From: Halomonas sp. JB37
GTDB lineage: Bacteria > Pseudomonadota > Gammaproteobacteria > Pseudomonadales > Halomonadaceae
Length of the DNA: 64,000 nucleotides
Reading direction: 5' to 3'
Assembly (NCBI RefSeq): GCF_002332255.1
Contig: NZ_NRGW01000001.1
Span: 3,100,001-3,164,000, forward strand
This document shows, in pieces, positions 31,424-42,868 of this stretch; position 1 is the stretch's first letter, and each line of letters opens with the position of its first letter. The position numbers and the translations under genes are program-made. The notes beneath the pieces are model-generated. The model did no database searches. It saw only the letters and a program-made list of their open reading frames with translations, and had not been told where the DNA came from.

Positions 31424-33364
31424 ATGCTTCAGAATAACTCCATGCTTGCCCAGCTCAAGCAACAGATTCGTCAAACCACCCCCCGCGCTGAAGGGGTGAT
31501 CAAAGCCACCGACAAAGGCTTCGGTTTTCTCGAAACCGACGACGGTGAATCTTATTTCGTGCCGCCGCCGGCCATGAAGCAAGTGCTTCACGGTGATCGC
31601 GTGGAAGCGGTTATCCACGAGAACGGTGACAAAAAATCCGTTGAGCCCGAAAAGCTGATTGAGGCTGGGCTGGATCGATTTGTGGCCCGCGTGCAAAAGC
31701 GTGAAGGTCGGCTTGCCGTGGTACCCGATCATCCGTCGATTAAAAATGTGATCAAGGCGCGGATTAAAAACAGCCTTGATGAAAACAGCATTGCCGACGG
31801 TGACTGGGTCGTTGCGCGCCTGGTGCGTCATCCACTCAAAGCCGATGACCGCGCCTTCTTTGCCCAGATTGATGAGCTGGTTGCTAAAAGTGATAACCCG
31901 GCCGTGCCATGGCGCGTTACCCTGGCCCGCCACGCGCTGGAGCAAGAATGCCCCGATGCAGGCAGCGAATGGCCTTTGCATGATGAAGGCCTTACCCGCG
32001 AAGATTTAACGTCCACGCCCTTCTTCACCATTGATGGTGAGAAAACCCGCGATATGGATGATGCTTTGCACGTCGCCATCCGTGCCGAAGGCGGCTGGCG
32101 TTTAAGCGTGGCCATTGCCGACCCCACCGCCTACGTGGAAGAAGGCCATGCCGCTGATTTAGAAGCCCGCGTTCGCGCCTTTACCGTTTACCTGCCTGGC
32201 CAGAATGTCACCATGCTGCCTGAACAGCTGGCCGACGACCTCTGCTCGCTGTGGGAAAACCAAGATCGCCCCGCGCTAGCCTGCACGCTGGACATCAATG
32301 CCGACGGCAGCCTGGGCGAGTATCGCTTCTTTGCAGCCAATGTTAAGTCCCACGCCAAGCTTGTTTATGACAACGTTTCTGACTGGATTGAAGGCCAAGG
32401 CGACTGGGCACCGGCGGACGATATCGCCGAGCAGCTCTCAGCGCTGCGCGACTTAACCGAAGCGCGTACCGCTTGGCGCAACGAACACGCACTGGTGTTT
32501 AAAGACCGCCCGGACTACGTCTTTGATTTGGATGCGGCCGGTAACGTATTGGCAGTGCGCACCGAAGAGCGCCGCATTGCCAACCGCATGATCGAAGAAT
32601 CGATGATTGTGGCCAATGCCTGCTGCGCCGACTTCTTGGCAAACAACATCGGCCACGGGATCTTTAACGTGCACCGCGCGTTTGAACCGGAAAAAGCCGA
32701 AGCCGCCCAGGAATTCCTGGCAGGCCAGGAGATCGTGGTAGATCGCGAAGCGTTAACCGAGCTTGCCCGCTACACCGAGCTTAAGCGCGCACTGGAAAGC
32801 CGCGATGACGCTTGGCTAGACGCTCGCCTGCGCCGCTTTCAAGGCTTCACGATGATGTCGGCACAGCCTGGCCCGCACTTTGGCCTGGGTCTTGCGGCCT
32901 ACGCCACCTGGACCTCGCCAATCCGTAAGTACGGCGACATGGTCAACCACCGCCTCATCAAACTTGTGCTTAAAGGCGAACAGGCCCCCGCCGAAGCTAC
33001 TCAGCAGCTCACCGAGCAGTTGACGGAGCGCCGTCGCTTGAATCGTATGGCCGAGCGCGATGTTAAAGACTGGCTTTACGTCCGCTATCTAACGCCTGCC
33101 GCGCAGAATCAAGACACGTTTGAAGCCGAAGTTATGGCCATCAATCGTGGCGGCATGCGCGTTCGTCTGCTTGAAAATGGCGCAACGGCGTTTGTGCCCG
33201 CCCCCTTAATGCACAGTGATCGCAGCAAAGTGGTGATTGATGATAAAGAGGGCCGTATTCAGATCGAAGGAGAAGAACGCTATAAGCTGGGCGATCCGCT
33301 TCGCGTCGTGCTGACCGAAGCCCGCGAAGAGACGCGCTCACTGGTCGCTAAGCCTGCTGTTTAA
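31424..33364 (+). CDS. rnb: Exoribonuclease II (RNase II)
   Basis: RNase II degrades single-stranded RNA 3' to 5' in mRNA turnover. The 646-residue length and the start (MLQNNSMLAQLKQQ) match E. coli Rnb rather than the longer RNase R. Domains: two cold-shock domains (about 20-160), the RNB domain with catalytic acids D204, D210, D212 and D213 (E. coli D201, D207, D209, D210), and a C-terminal S1 domain. The late motifs GPHFGLGLAAYATWTSPIRKYGD and RRRLNRMAERDV are complete. A strong terminator follows. Confidence 0.96.
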   Translation: MLQNNSMLAQLKQQIRQTTPRAEGVIKATDKGFGFLETDDGESYFVPPPAMKQVLHGDRVEAVIHENGDKKSVEPEKLIEAGLDRFVARVQKREGRLAVVPDHPSIKNVIKARIKNSLDENSIADGDWVVARLVRHPLKADDRAFFAQIDELVAKSDNPAVPWRVTLARHALEQECPDAGSEWPLHDEGLTREDLTSTPFFTIDGEKTRDMDDALHVAIRAEGGWRLSVAIADPTAYVEEGHAADLEARVRAFTVYLPGQNVTMLPEQLADDLCSLWENQDRPALACTLDINADGSLGEYRFFAANVKSHAKLVYDNVSDWIEGQGDWAPADDIAEQLSALRDLTEARTAWRNEHALVFKDRPDYVFDLDAAGNVLAVRTEERRIANRMIEESMIVANACCADFLANNIGHGIFNVHRAFEPEKAEAAQEFLAGQEIVVDREALTELARYTELKRALESRDDAWLDARLRRFQGFTMMSAQPGPHFGLGLAAYATWTSPIRKYGDMVNHRLIKLVLKGEQAPAEATQQLTEQLTERRRLNRMAERDVKDWLYVRYLTPAAQNQDTFEAEVMAINRGGMRVRLLENGATAFVPAPLMHSDRSKVVIDDKEGRIQIEGEERYKLGDPLRVVLTEAREETRSLVAKPAV

Positions 33365-33386
33365 CGACAAAACACGACGTTAGTCA

Positions 33387-33416
33387 AAACGGCGCTTATT
33401 TAAGCGTCGTTTTTTT
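33387..33416 (+). terminator. Rho-independent terminator of rnb
   Basis: AAACGGCGCTT (33387-33397) pairs with AAGCGTCGTTT (33402-33412) with one G-T pair, running into a seven-T stretch. Confidence 0.88.
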
Positions 33417-33422
33417 ATAGGC

Positions 33423-33454
33423 AAAAAAAAAAGAGCACCCGAAGGTGCTCTTTT
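33423..33454 (-). terminator. Rho-independent terminator of the suc operon
   Basis: On the minus strand an 11-bp stem (33454-33444 with 33439-33429) closes a 4-base loop and is followed by a run of T (complement of the A run at 33423-33432). It lies 28 bases after the sucD stop and ends the sdh-suc cluster. Confidence 0.93.
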
Positions 33455-33481
33455 GAAGCGTCAACGCTAACCGACCGGCAC

Positions 33482-34354
33482 TTACCAGCCAGTGACTTCT
33501 TTTAGCGCATCGCCAATTTCAGCCAAAGAGCGCACGGTTTTAACACCGGCGTCTTCAAGGGCCGCAAACTTCTCGTCAGCGGTGCCTTTACCGCCAGAGA
33601 TGATCGCGCCCGCATGGCCCATACGCTTGCCAGGAGGTGCAGTAACACCGGCAATGTAAGAAACCACTGGCTTAGAAACGTGGTCTTTAATGTAAGCCGC
33701 CGCTTCTTCTTCAGCCGTACCGCCGATTTCACCGATCATAACGATGGCTTCGGTTTTCGGGTCTTTCTCGAACATCTCAAGGATGTCGATGAAGTTAGAA
33801 CCAGGAATCGGGTCGCCACCGATGCCAACACAGGTAGACTGACCAAAACCGTGATCAGTTGTCTGCTTAACGGCTTCATAGGTCAAGGTACCTGAACGCG
33901 ATACGATGCCGACGCGGCCTGGCAGGTGAATGTGCCCTGGCATAATGCCGATTTTGCATTCACCCGGTGTAATAACACCTGGGCAGTTAGGGCCGATCAG
34001 ACGTACGCCCAGCTCGTCGCATTTAACTTTTGCTTCGAGCATATCTAGCGTAGCGATGCCTTCAGTGATACACACAATCAGCTTGATACCGGCATTCGCC
34101 GCTTCAAGGATTGAGTCTTTACAGAATGGCGCCGGTACGTAGATAACGCTAGCTTCCGCGCCGGTTTTCTCTACCGCTTCTTTAACGGTGTTAAACACGG
34201 GCAGACCGAGGTGCGTTTGGCCGCCTTTGCCCGGCGTAACACCACCGACCATTTGCGTACCGTAGGCAATCGCCTGCTCGGAGTGGAACGTGCCCTGGCC
34301 ACCGGTAAAGCCCTGGCAGATGACCTTGGTGTTCTTATCGATCAGGATGCTCAT
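33482..34354 (-). CDS. sucD: Succinyl-CoA synthetase alpha subunit
   Basis: It makes succinate plus ATP/GTP from succinyl-CoA with SucC, via a phosphohistidine. The 290-residue protein has the CoA-binding Rossmann domain ([19 protein letters not shown]) and the active-site His in [14 protein letters not shown] (about 246). Its ATG shares one base with the sucC stop (TAATG), giving tight coupling for a 1:1 complex. Confidence 0.98.
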   Translation of the reverse strand: MSILIDKNTKVICQGFTGGQGTFHSEQAIAYGTQMVGGVTPGKGGQTHLGLPVFNTVKEAVEKTGAEASVIYVPAPFCKDSILEAANAGIKLIVCITEGIATLDMLEAKVKCDELGVRLIGPNCPGVITPGECKIGIMPGHIHLPGRVGIVSRSGTLTYEAVKQTTDHGFGQSTCVGIGGDPIPGSNFIDILEMFEKDPKTEAIVMIGEIGGTAEEEAAAYIKDHVSKPVVSYIAGVTAPPGKRMGHAGAIISGGKGTADEKFAALEDAGVKTVRSLAEIGDALKEVTGW

Positions 34355-35520
34355 TACTTGCCCTCCGCCGCTTTAACGACCTGCTGAGCCGCGTCGGTCA
34401 GACTGGTAGCCGCGATGATATTCAGACCGCTAGACGCTAATTTTTCAGCACCCAGCTCGGCGTTGTTACCTTCTAGACGTACGACAACCGGCACATTGAC
34501 GCCGACTTGCTCAACGGCACCGATAATGCCTTCAGCAATCATATCGCAACGTACGATACCGCCGAAGATGTTAACCAGTACGGCTTTAACATTGTCGTCA
34601 GACAGGATGATTTTGAACGCTTCAGCTACGCGCTCCTTGGTTGCGCCGCCGCCGACGTCCAAGAAGTTTGCTGGCTTGCCGCCGCTCAGGTTAACGATAT
34701 CCATCGTACCCATGGCCAGGCCTGCGCCATTTACCATGCAGCCGATGTTGCCATCAAGCGCCACATAGTTAAGCTCCCACTTCGCCGCATCGGCTTCGCG
34801 CTGGTCTTCTTGAGACGGGTCGCGCATAGCTTGCAGGTCTGGGTGGCGGTACAGCGCATTGCTGTCGAGGCCCAGTTTGGCGTCGAGGCAGTGCAGATTG
34901 CCTTCTTCGGTGACAACCAGCGGGTTAATTTCCAACAGCGCCAAGTCTTTGTCGTGGAACAACTGCGACAGACCCAGGAAAATCTTGGTGAACTGTTTGA
35001 TCTGGTCGCCTTTCAGGCCCAGTGCAAACGCTAGTTCACGCGCTTGGTACGGCTGTGCGCCGACCAGCGGATCGATTTCTGCTTTAAGAATTTTTTCCGG
35101 CGTTTCTTCTGCCACTGTCTCGATCTCTACACCACCTTCGGTAGAAGCCATGAAGACAACGCGACGGGTAGTCCGATCAACAACAGCGCCGAGGTACAGC
35201 TCGTCAGCAATGTCAGTGCAGGTTTCAACCAGAATCTTGGCAACCGGCTGACCTTTTTCGTCAGTTTGGAAGGTTACTAAGTTCTTGCCTAACCATTTTT
35301 CTGCGAATGCTTTGGCTTCAGCCGGATCTTTGATCAGCTTAACGCCACCCGCTTTACCGCGGCCACCAGCGTGAACCTGGGCTTTAACAACCCACATGTC
35401 TCCGCCGATTTTTTTGCAAGCTTCTTCCGCTTCTTCGGGGGTGTCGACAGCAAAGCCTTTAGACACTGGTAGACCATAGTCGGCAAACAGCTGTTTACCT
35501 TGATACTCGTGAAGATTCAT
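34354..35520 (-). CDS. sucC: Succinyl-CoA synthetase beta subunit
   Basis: The ATP-grasp subunit of succinyl-CoA synthetase. The 388-residue protein starts [18 protein letters not shown], contains [16 protein letters not shown], and ends with the CoA-ligase domain ([29 protein letters not shown]). It lies after lpd with a 177-base gap that contains a 14-bp tandem array and a hairpin. Confidence 0.98.
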   Translation of the reverse strand: MNLHEYQGKQLFADYGLPVSKGFAVDTPEEAEEACKKIGGDMWVVKAQVHAGGRGKAGGVKLIKDPAEAKAFAEKWLGKNLVTFQTDEKGQPVAKILVETCTDIADELYLGAVVDRTTRRVVFMASTEGGVEIETVAEETPEKILKAEIDPLVGAQPYQARELAFALGLKGDQIKQFTKIFLGLSQLFHDKDLALLEINPLVVTEEGNLHCLDAKLGLDSNALYRHPDLQAMRDPSQEDQREADAAKWELNYVALDGNIGCMVNGAGLAMGTMDIVNLSGGKPANFLDVGGGATKERVAEAFKIILSDDNVKAVLVNIFGGIVRCDMIAEGIIGAVEQVGVNVPVVVRLEGNNAELGAEKLASSGLNIIAATSLTDAAQQVVKAAEGK

Positions 35521-35571
35521 CGATTCATGCCATTGGTTGCATGTGACTCGAACGATGATCAGTTTTCTTTT

Positions 35572-35613
35572 AAGAGCAGTCTTACAAGAACGGTCTTAAA
35601 AGAACTGGTCATC
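35572..35613 (-). repeat. Three imperfect 14-bp tandem units upstream of sucC
   Basis: Plus-strand units AAGAGCAGTCTTAC (35572), AAGAACGGTCTTAA (35586) and AAGAACTGGTCATC (35600). They lie 52-93 bases upstream of the sucC start codon, in the lpd-sucC gap. Confidence 0.75.
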
Positions 35614-35658
35614 CCCGTTCTTTCGATCTTTGCGTATGACGACAAAGCCGAAAGTGTT

Positions 35659-35678
35659 GCGCCACCCATAGGTGGCGC
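35659..35678 (-). other. Hairpin after lpd
   Basis: GCGCCACC (35659-35666) and GGTGGCGC (35671-35678) form a perfect 8-bp stem with a 4-base loop, 20 bases after the lpd stop. There is no T run on the minus strand, so it may be an mRNA-processing or 3'-end stabilising hairpin rather than a terminator. Confidence 0.5.
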
Positions 35679-35697
35679 TTCGTTGTTGCTTACTGAA

Positions 35698-37155
<1,458 letters not shown>

Positions 37156-37263
37156 CTAGCCTCTCACCAGCTATTGACTTAAATCGGGCGAGAGGCAGTG
37201 TGCGATTGCAAATACATCCTGATTAAGCTTAAGCGCCGGCGTTAACAACGGCGCAAAGACTTA

Positions 37264-38862
37264 TTAGACATCCAGCAGCAGACGTGCGGGATCTTCCAGC
37301 AATTCTTTCAACGTAACCAAGAAGCGAACGGCGTCTTTGCCGTCGATCATACGGTGGTCGTAGGAAAGCGCCAGATACATCATCGGACGAATTTCAACCT
37401 TACCGTTGATGGCCATTGGGCGATCCTGGATTTTATGCATACCCAGAATGGCCGTTTGTGGCGGATTGATAATCGGTGTCGACATCAAAGAGCCAAAGGT
37501 GCCGCCATTGGTGATGGTAAAGGTGCCGCCGATCATGTCGTCCATGCCCAGCTTGCCATCACGACCACGCTTACCGAAGTCGACAATCGAGCGCTCAACG
37601 TCAGCAATTTTCATGCTGTCGGTATCACGCAGTACCGGCACAACCAAGCCACGGTCAGTGGATACCGCAACGCCGATATCTTGGTAGCCGTGATAAACGA
37701 TATCGGTGCCGTCGATAGACGCGTTCACGTCAGGGAAACGCTTAAGCCCTTCTGAAGCGGCTTTTACAAAGAAGCCCATAAAACCCAGCTTGATATCGTG
37801 GGCTTTTAAGAAGGTATCTTTGTACTGCGCACGCAGGGCCATGATTGCGGTCATGTCCACTTCGTTATAAGTGGTCAGCATGGCCGCGGTTTGCTGCGCC
37901 TCAACCAAACGCTTAGCAATCGTCTTGCGTAGGCGGGTCATGGGTACGCGCTTCTCAACGCGCTCGCCTTCAGCCACCGGTGCAGCGGCCGCTTTCGCCG
38001 GTGCAGCAGCCTTAGCAGCCTTCTTAGCGGAGCCGTCTTTCACTGCTTTCTGAACGTCTTCTTTCAAGATACGACCACCTTTACCGGTGCCCTCAATCTT
38101 GGCGACATCCAGGTCGTGCTCAGCAACCATCTTACGGGCAGACGGAGCAAGGATTTTGTCGCCCACTTTCTCATCGGCGCCATCATCATCGCTGCTGCTG
38201 CTGTCTGCTTTAGCAGGCGCTTCATCAGCACCACTGCTATCGCCGCCAGCACCTTCAGTAAACACGGCCAGAATCGCTTCGGACTCTACCTGGCTACCCT
38301 CTTCGGCTTTAATTTCAGCCAGGGCGCCGTCTGCCGGTGCAACGACTTCCAGCACTACTTTGTCGGTTTCGATGTCGGCAAGCACTTCATCGCGCTTAAC
38401 CGCTTCGCCTACTTTTTTGTGCCACGTCGCCACGGTGCCTTCCTGAATCGACTCAGGAAAGCTGGGAGCTTTTACATCGTGCTTTTTGCCACCACCGTTA
38501 CCGCTACTGGCAGGCTTGTCTTGCTTCTCTTCAGACGACTTGTCGTCAGATTTCTCGGCGGGCTTTTCAGCACTGTCATCGTCAGAAGATTTCTCTTCTT
38601 TTTTATCGCTGTCACCAGACGCACTGCCTTCGCCAATTTTGCCAAGCACCTGCTCTGACTGAACGGTATCGCCCTCTTCGGCCATTACGTCAGTCAGAAC
38701 GCCAGCTTCTGGGGCGACGACTTCCAACACCACTTTGTCAGTTTCAATTTCAACAATCAGTTCGTCACGCTCAACGCGATCACCCGGCTTTTTATGCCAC
38801 GCCGCCACACTGCCTTCGGCAACGGATTCCGGAAAGGTTGGCGCTTTGATCTCAGTAGCCAT
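37264..38862 (-). CDS. sucB: Dihydrolipoyl succinyltransferase (E2o) with two lipoyl domains
   Basis: The core E2 of the 2-oxoglutarate dehydrogenase complex. At 532 residues it is about 130 longer than E. coli SucB (405) because the lipoyl domain is duplicated: residues about 3-78 with the lipoylated Lys 43 ([14 protein letters not shown]) and about 129-203 with Lys 168 ([14 protein letters not shown]). Two very acidic Ser/Lys linkers follow each domain, then the E1/E3-binding domain (about 237-273, [16 protein letters not shown]) and the catalytic domain with [13 protein letters not shown]. The two domains differ at many positions, so both look functional. Confidence 0.96.
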   Translation of the reverse strand: MATEIKAPTFPESVAEGSVAAWHKKPGDRVERDELIVEIETDKVVLEVVAPEAGVLTDVMAEEGDTVQSEQVLGKIGEGSASGDSDKKEEKSSDDDSAEKPAEKSDDKSSEEKQDKPASSGNGGGKKHDVKAPSFPESIQEGTVATWHKKVGEAVKRDEVLADIETDKVVLEVVAPADGALAEIKAEEGSQVESEAILAVFTEGAGGDSSGADEAPAKADSSSSDDDGADEKVGDKILAPSARKMVAEHDLDVAKIEGTGKGGRILKEDVQKAVKDGSAKKAAKAAAPAKAAAAPVAEGERVEKRVPMTRLRKTIAKRLVEAQQTAAMLTTYNEVDMTAIMALRAQYKDTFLKAHDIKLGFMGFFVKAASEGLKRFPDVNASIDGTDIVYHGYQDIGVAVSTDRGLVVPVLRDTDSMKIADVERSIVDFGKRGRDGKLGMDDMIGGTFTITNGGTFGSLMSTPIINPPQTAILGMHKIQDRPMAINGKVEIRPMMYLALSYDHRMIDGKDAVRFLVTLKELLEDPARLLLDV

Positions 38863-38900
38863 GTCGTTTCCCTTATGTGTTCTCTAAATCCAGTGGCCGC

Positions 38901-41735
38901 TTATAGATTAAAAGCGTCTTCCACCAGCTGGCGCTGCTGCTCAGTATGGACGGACATATAGCCGGCTGCCGGAGCAGCAGAGGCAGGACGTCCTGCGAAT
39001 TTCAAATCGCGCCCGAAGCCATCTTTCAACATATCGGCCACCGCACGTATATTGTGCTGACTAGAGTACCAGGCGCCTTGGTTCAGCGGCTCTTCCTGAC
39101 ACCACACAATGTGTTCTACGTTGGTATAGTCCTTAAGCGCTTCCAGAAGCTCTTCTTTCGGGAAGGGATAAAGCTGCTCAAGGCGTAGAATCGCCGTGTC
39201 CTCACGCTCATTCTCCGCGCGCGAAGCTGCCAAGTCGTAATAAACCTTGCCAGCGCACAGTACAACACGTGTGACCTTTTCCGGTGCCAGGTCCGCTTGA
39301 TCAGCAAGCACCATGTGGAACTTGCCGTGGGCAAGATCTTCAAGGCTCGAGATCGCTTCTTTATGACGCAGCAGCGATTTAGGTGTCATCACCACAAGAG
39401 GCTTACGCAGCGGACGGATCACCTGACGACGCAGCAAATGATAAATCTGCGCAGGCGTCGTCGGCACACATACTTGCATATTGTGCTCGGCACACATCTG
39501 CAAGAAACGCTCTAAGCGTGCTGAGGAGTGCTCCGGGCCCTGGCCTTCATAGCCATGGGGTAGCAGCATGGTTAAACCACACACACGGCCCCACTTCGTC
39601 TCACCTGAGGAGATGAACTGGTCCACTACCACCTGGGCACCGTTAAAGAAGTCACCAAACTGAGCTTCCCAGATCACCAAGTCATTCGGCGCGGTCGTTG
39701 AGTAGCCATACTCAAATGCCAGCACCGCTTCTTCCGACAGGAAGGAGTCGTGAATGGTGAAACACGGCTGCCCATCGGTCATATTCTGCAGCGGAACATA
39801 GGTCGAGCCGTCTTTCTGGTTGTGCACCACCGCATGGCGATGAGAGAAAGTACCGCGTCCTACGTCCTGCCCGGTAATACGAATCGGGTGACCTTGTTCT
39901 AGCAACGTGGCGTAAGCGAGAGTTTCTGCAAACCCCCAGTTAAGTGCCAGCCCACCGGCCTGCATCTTGCGCCGATCTTCATAAATCTTAGCAACCTGGC
40001 GCTGGACTTCGACACCGTCTGGAACCTCACACATGCGTGCGGCTAGCTGCTGCAGACGCTTCATCTCGAAGGTAGTGTCTGCATCGCCCGACCACTCATG
40101 ACCCAGGTAGGGTGCCCAGTCAACAAACAGAGACTCATTGGGCTCTTGCACTAACGCATTGGCAACATGGTTACCGGCAACCAAATCGTTGCGATACGTT
40201 TCCACCATTTCTTTGGCGGATTCTTCTGACAGCACGCCCTGATCAACTAAGCGCTGGGCATACAGCGTGCGTGCAGAGGGATGGCCTTTGATTTTTGCAT
40301 ACATCATTGGCTGCGTGCCGGACGGCTCGTCAGCTTCGTTGTGACCGCGACGGCGGTAACAAACCAGATCGATCACCACGTCCTTTTTGAACTGCTGGCG
40401 ATAGTCGAGAGCGACCTGTGTAGCATGCAGTACTGCATCCGGATCATCGCCATTAACATGAAAAATAGGCGCTTGAACCATCTTTGCAATATCAGTGCAG
40501 TATTCGGTAGAACGTGCATCCAGCGGATGTGACGTGGTAAAGCCCACTTGGTTATTAATCACAACGTGGACGGTACCGCCGGTCTTATAAGCACGGGTCT
40601 GGGACATCTGGAATGTCTCCATCACTACGCCCTGACCAGCAAAGGAAGCGTCACCGTGGACGTTGATAGGCAGCACTTTACTACCATCTTCATCCTTGCG
40701 GCGATCTTGACGAGCGCGAACCGAGCCTTCTACCACCGGCGCCACGATTTCTAGGTGCGATGGGTTAAACGACATGGCCAAGTGAACTTCGCCACCCGGA
40801 GACATGACGTTAGAACTAAAGCCCTGATGGTACTTAACGTCGCCTGAACCACGCTCGATGACTTTTTTACCATCAAACTCATCGATCAAATCAGTTGGGT
40901 TTTTACCCAAAATATTGACCAACAGGTTGAGTCGCCCGCGGTGTGCCATACCGATGACCACTTCCTTGGTGCCATAACCCCCGGCACGCTGGATGAGCTC
41001 ATCCATCATTGGCACAAACGCTTCACCGCCTTCAAGGCCAAAACGCTTGGTACCTGGATATTTGGATGCTAGGTAATTCTCCAAACCTTCAGCCGCCGTC
41101 AAGCGCTCTAAAACGTGCTTGCGCACGTCAGCACTGAATTCGGGCGCACTGCGAACCGACTCAAAACGCCGCTGTAACCAGCGTTTTTCTTCTGTATCGA
41201 CAATGTGCATGATTTCGCAGCCGATGGAGCGGCAATACGTGCGCTCCAGCGCATCCACGATATCGCGCAGCGGTGCTTTGTCGATGCCCAGAAAGAAAGA
41301 ACCGGTTTGGAACTCGGTATCCAAATCAGCTTTTGAAAGCTGATGAAACGACAGATCGAGGTCCGGTACGGGGGTGGGATTACGCAGCCCTAGCGGGTCA
41401 ATATTGGCCTTTTGATGACCACGGAAGCGATAGGCGTTAATCAGCTGCAGGACTTTCACCTGCTTTTTGTTCTCTCCGCTATCGGCAGCGGCAACTACGC
41501 GGCCCGGGCGATTTTCACGCCCCAGCTGGTAGAACTGATCACGTACTGGGCTTAGTGGGACATCGTGGGAGGCGCCGCCCTCGGGACGAGGCAGCTGATC
41601 AAAATAGCTGCGCCATTCGTCAAGGACAGACTCAGGATCTGCGAGGTACTGCTCGTAAAGCGCTTCCACGTAGTGAACATTGCCGCCACTAACGTGAGAG
41701 GAACGCCACATCAACTCCATTATGCCTTGTTGCAT
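38901..41735 (-). CDS. sucA: 2-oxoglutarate dehydrogenase E1 component
   Basis: The thiamine-diphosphate E1o that decarboxylates 2-oxoglutarate and succinylates SucB. The 944-residue protein has RFGLEGGEAFVPMMDEL, GMAHRGRLN, HGDASFAGQGVVMET and HIVWCQEEPLNQGAW as in the E. coli enzyme. The frame is open 30 codons further upstream, but ATG 41735 gives MQQGIMELMWRSSHVSGGN, which aligns with the E. coli start. The ribosome site is weak (GAGAG directly before ATG). The 395-base leader contains five 15-bp tandem units and GC-rich hairpins. Confidence 0.97.
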   Translation of the reverse strand: MQQGIMELMWRSSHVSGGNVHYVEALYEQYLADPESVLDEWRSYFDQLPRPEGGASHDVPLSPVRDQFYQLGRENRPGRVVAAADSGENKKQVKVLQLINAYRFRGHQKANIDPLGLRNPTPVPDLDLSFHQLSKADLDTEFQTGSFFLGIDKAPLRDIVDALERTYCRSIGCEIMHIVDTEEKRWLQRRFESVRSAPEFSADVRKHVLERLTAAEGLENYLASKYPGTKRFGLEGGEAFVPMMDELIQRAGGYGTKEVVIGMAHRGRLNLLVNILGKNPTDLIDEFDGKKVIERGSGDVKYHQGFSSNVMSPGGEVHLAMSFNPSHLEIVAPVVEGSVRARQDRRKDEDGSKVLPINVHGDASFAGQGVVMETFQMSQTRAYKTGGTVHVVINNQVGFTTSHPLDARSTEYCTDIAKMVQAPIFHVNGDDPDAVLHATQVALDYRQQFKKDVVIDLVCYRRRGHNEADEPSGTQPMMYAKIKGHPSARTLYAQRLVDQGVLSEESAKEMVETYRNDLVAGNHVANALVQEPNESLFVDWAPYLGHEWSGDADTTFEMKRLQQLAARMCEVPDGVEVQRQVAKIYEDRRKMQAGGLALNWGFAETLAYATLLEQGHPIRITGQDVGRGTFSHRHAVVHNQKDGSTYVPLQNMTDGQPCFTIHDSFLSEEAVLAFEYGYSTTAPNDLVIWEAQFGDFFNGAQVVVDQFISSGETKWGRVCGLTMLLPHGYEGQGPEHSSARLERFLQMCAEHNMQVCVPTTPAQIYHLLRRQVIRPLRKPLVVMTPKSLLRHKEAISSLEDLAHGKFHMVLADQADLAPEKVTRVVLCAGKVYYDLAASRAENEREDTAILRLEQLYPFPKEELLEALKDYTNVEHIVWCQEEPLNQGAWYSSQHNIRAVADMLKDGFGRDLKFAGRPASAAPAAGYMSVHTEQQRQLVEDAFNL

Positions 41736-41837
41736 CTCTCGGTCACCCTGCACTGATGGGGTGGTATCGGTATCGTCGCAAGCGTGCGGCGACATCGCTG
41801 TTGCCCTGCCGGCGGGGCGATACATTTACCGGCGGCG

Positions 41838-41852
41838 CCGGCCAGCGGCCGG
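41838..41852 (-). other. GC-rich hairpin in the sucA leader
   Basis: CCGGCC (41838-41843) and GGCCGG (41847-41852) form a perfect 6-bp stem with a 3-base loop about 100 bases before the sucA start, next to a further GC palindrome. It may structure the leader mRNA. Confidence 0.4.
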
Positions 41853-41858
41853 AAACCC

Positions 41859-41933
41859 TATTCATCTAACGATTTCTCATCAAGCAATTCTTCATCAAGC
41901 AATTCGTCGTCTAGCAATTCATCACCTAACGGT
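41859..41933 (-). repeat. Five imperfect 15-bp tandem units upstream of sucA
   Basis: Plus-strand units start at 41859, 41874, 41889, 41904 and 41919: TATTCATCTAACGAT, TTCTCATCAAGCAAT, TCTTCATCAAGCAAT, TCGTCGTCTAGCAAT, TCATCACCTAACGGT. The period is exactly 15 bases. The array lies about 125-200 bases upstream of the sucA ATG. Confidence 0.9.
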
Positions 41934-41964
41934 TCATAAGGCTTTTAATCTTCAGTTCATGCTC

Positions 41965-41993
41965 GAAAGCCGGTACCCAAGGCACCGGCTTTC
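41965..41993 (-). terminator. Hairpin downstream of sdhB, possible attenuator
   Basis: A 13-bp stem (41965-41977 with 41981-41993, one G-T pair on the transcript) with a 3-base loop. No T run follows on the minus strand, so it may only partly end sdh transcripts or protect their 3' end. Confidence 0.5.
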
Positions 41994-42130
41994 AAACTTG
42001 CCTGGTCAGTAGTGCGACGCGACGCCGCACCACGTGACGAACCCTATGATAACAAGCGAAGCGCGATGATTTAAGTGGCATTGTTGCTCAACTTAAGCGC
42101 CGCCCGCTTTTTTACTCAAATGTCATACGT

Positions 42131-42841
42131 TTAGGTAGCATCGGCGAGTAGCATTTCGCGGATTTTACCAATCGCACGAGTAGGATTCAGGCCTTTTGGG
42201 CATACCGCCACACAGTTCATGATGCCACGGCACCGAAAAACCGAGAACGGATCTTCCAGGTTGCTCAGGCGCTCACTGGTGGCCGTATCACGAGAATCGG
42301 CCAGGAAGCGATATGACTGCAGCAGACCAGCAGGACCCACAAACTTCTCAGGATTCCACCAAAATGACGGGCACGACGTAGAACAGCATGCACACAGAAT
42401 ACACTCATACAGGCCATCTAGCTTGTCGCGCTCTTCCGGAGACTGTAGACGTTCAATAGCCGGCGCCGGCGTATCATTTTGCAGGTAAGGCTGAATACGC
42501 TCGTACTGCTTATAGAACAAGCCCATATCAACGACCATGTCGCGGATAACTGGCAAGCCAGGCAGTGGGCGCAGGGTCAGCTTGTTGTTTTTCACAACGT
42601 CTGACAGCGGCGTGATACAAGCCAAGCCGTTTTTGCCGTTCATGTTCATGCCGTCTGAACCACAAACGCCTTCACGGCAGCTGCGACGAAACGCCAGACC
42701 GCTGTCTTGCTCCTTCATTAGATGAAGAACATCCAGCACCATTACATCGCGGCCTTTGGTATCGACCTGAAACTCCTGCATATAAGGTGCGGAGTCGGTT
42801 TCCGGATTATAGCGGTATACGGATACCTGAAGATTGGACAT
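42131..42841 (-). CDS. sdhB: Succinate dehydrogenase iron-sulfur subunit
   Basis: It relays electrons from the SdhA flavin to ubiquinone. The 236-residue protein has the [2Fe-2S] ligand block SCREGVCGSDGMNMNG and the two C-terminal cysteine clusters CILCACCSTSCPSFWW and CRGIMNCVAVCPKGLNP for the [4Fe-4S] and [3Fe-4S] centres. GGGAG precedes ATG 42841. It is the last gene of sdhCDAB. Confidence 0.98.
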   Translation of the reverse strand: MSNLQVSVYRYNPETDSAPYMQEFQVDTKGRDVMVLDVLHLMKEQDSGLAFRRSCREGVCGSDGMNMNGKNGLACITPLSDVVKNNKLTLRPLPGLPVIRDMVVDMGLFYKQYERIQPYLQNDTPAPAIERLQSPEERDKLDGLYECILCACCSTSCPSFWWNPEKFVGPAGLLQSYRFLADSRDTATSERLSNLEDPFSVFRCRGIMNCVAVCPKGLNPTRAIGKIREMLLADAT

Positions 42842-42868
42842 AGTGACTCCCTCTCGTCAATGCGGAGT

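Larger units (their letters stand above)
41736..42130. other. sdhB-sucA intergenic region, 395 bases
   Basis: No gene is visible. On the minus strand, 5' to 3': a G-T containing hairpin (41993-41965), the 15-bp tandem array (41933-41859), and a GC-rich hairpin (41852-41838), then sucA. An own promoter for sucA is likely but no clear boxes stand out. Confidence 0.6.

Noticed and set aside
41736..41825. 30-codon N-terminal extension of SucA
   Set aside because: The extension is not like the family and contains no signal; ATG 41735 aligns with the E. coli start.
41859..41933. CRISPR array
   Set aside because: Units are 15 bp and directly adjacent with no spacers, and no cas genes are present. 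The same holds for the other arrays.
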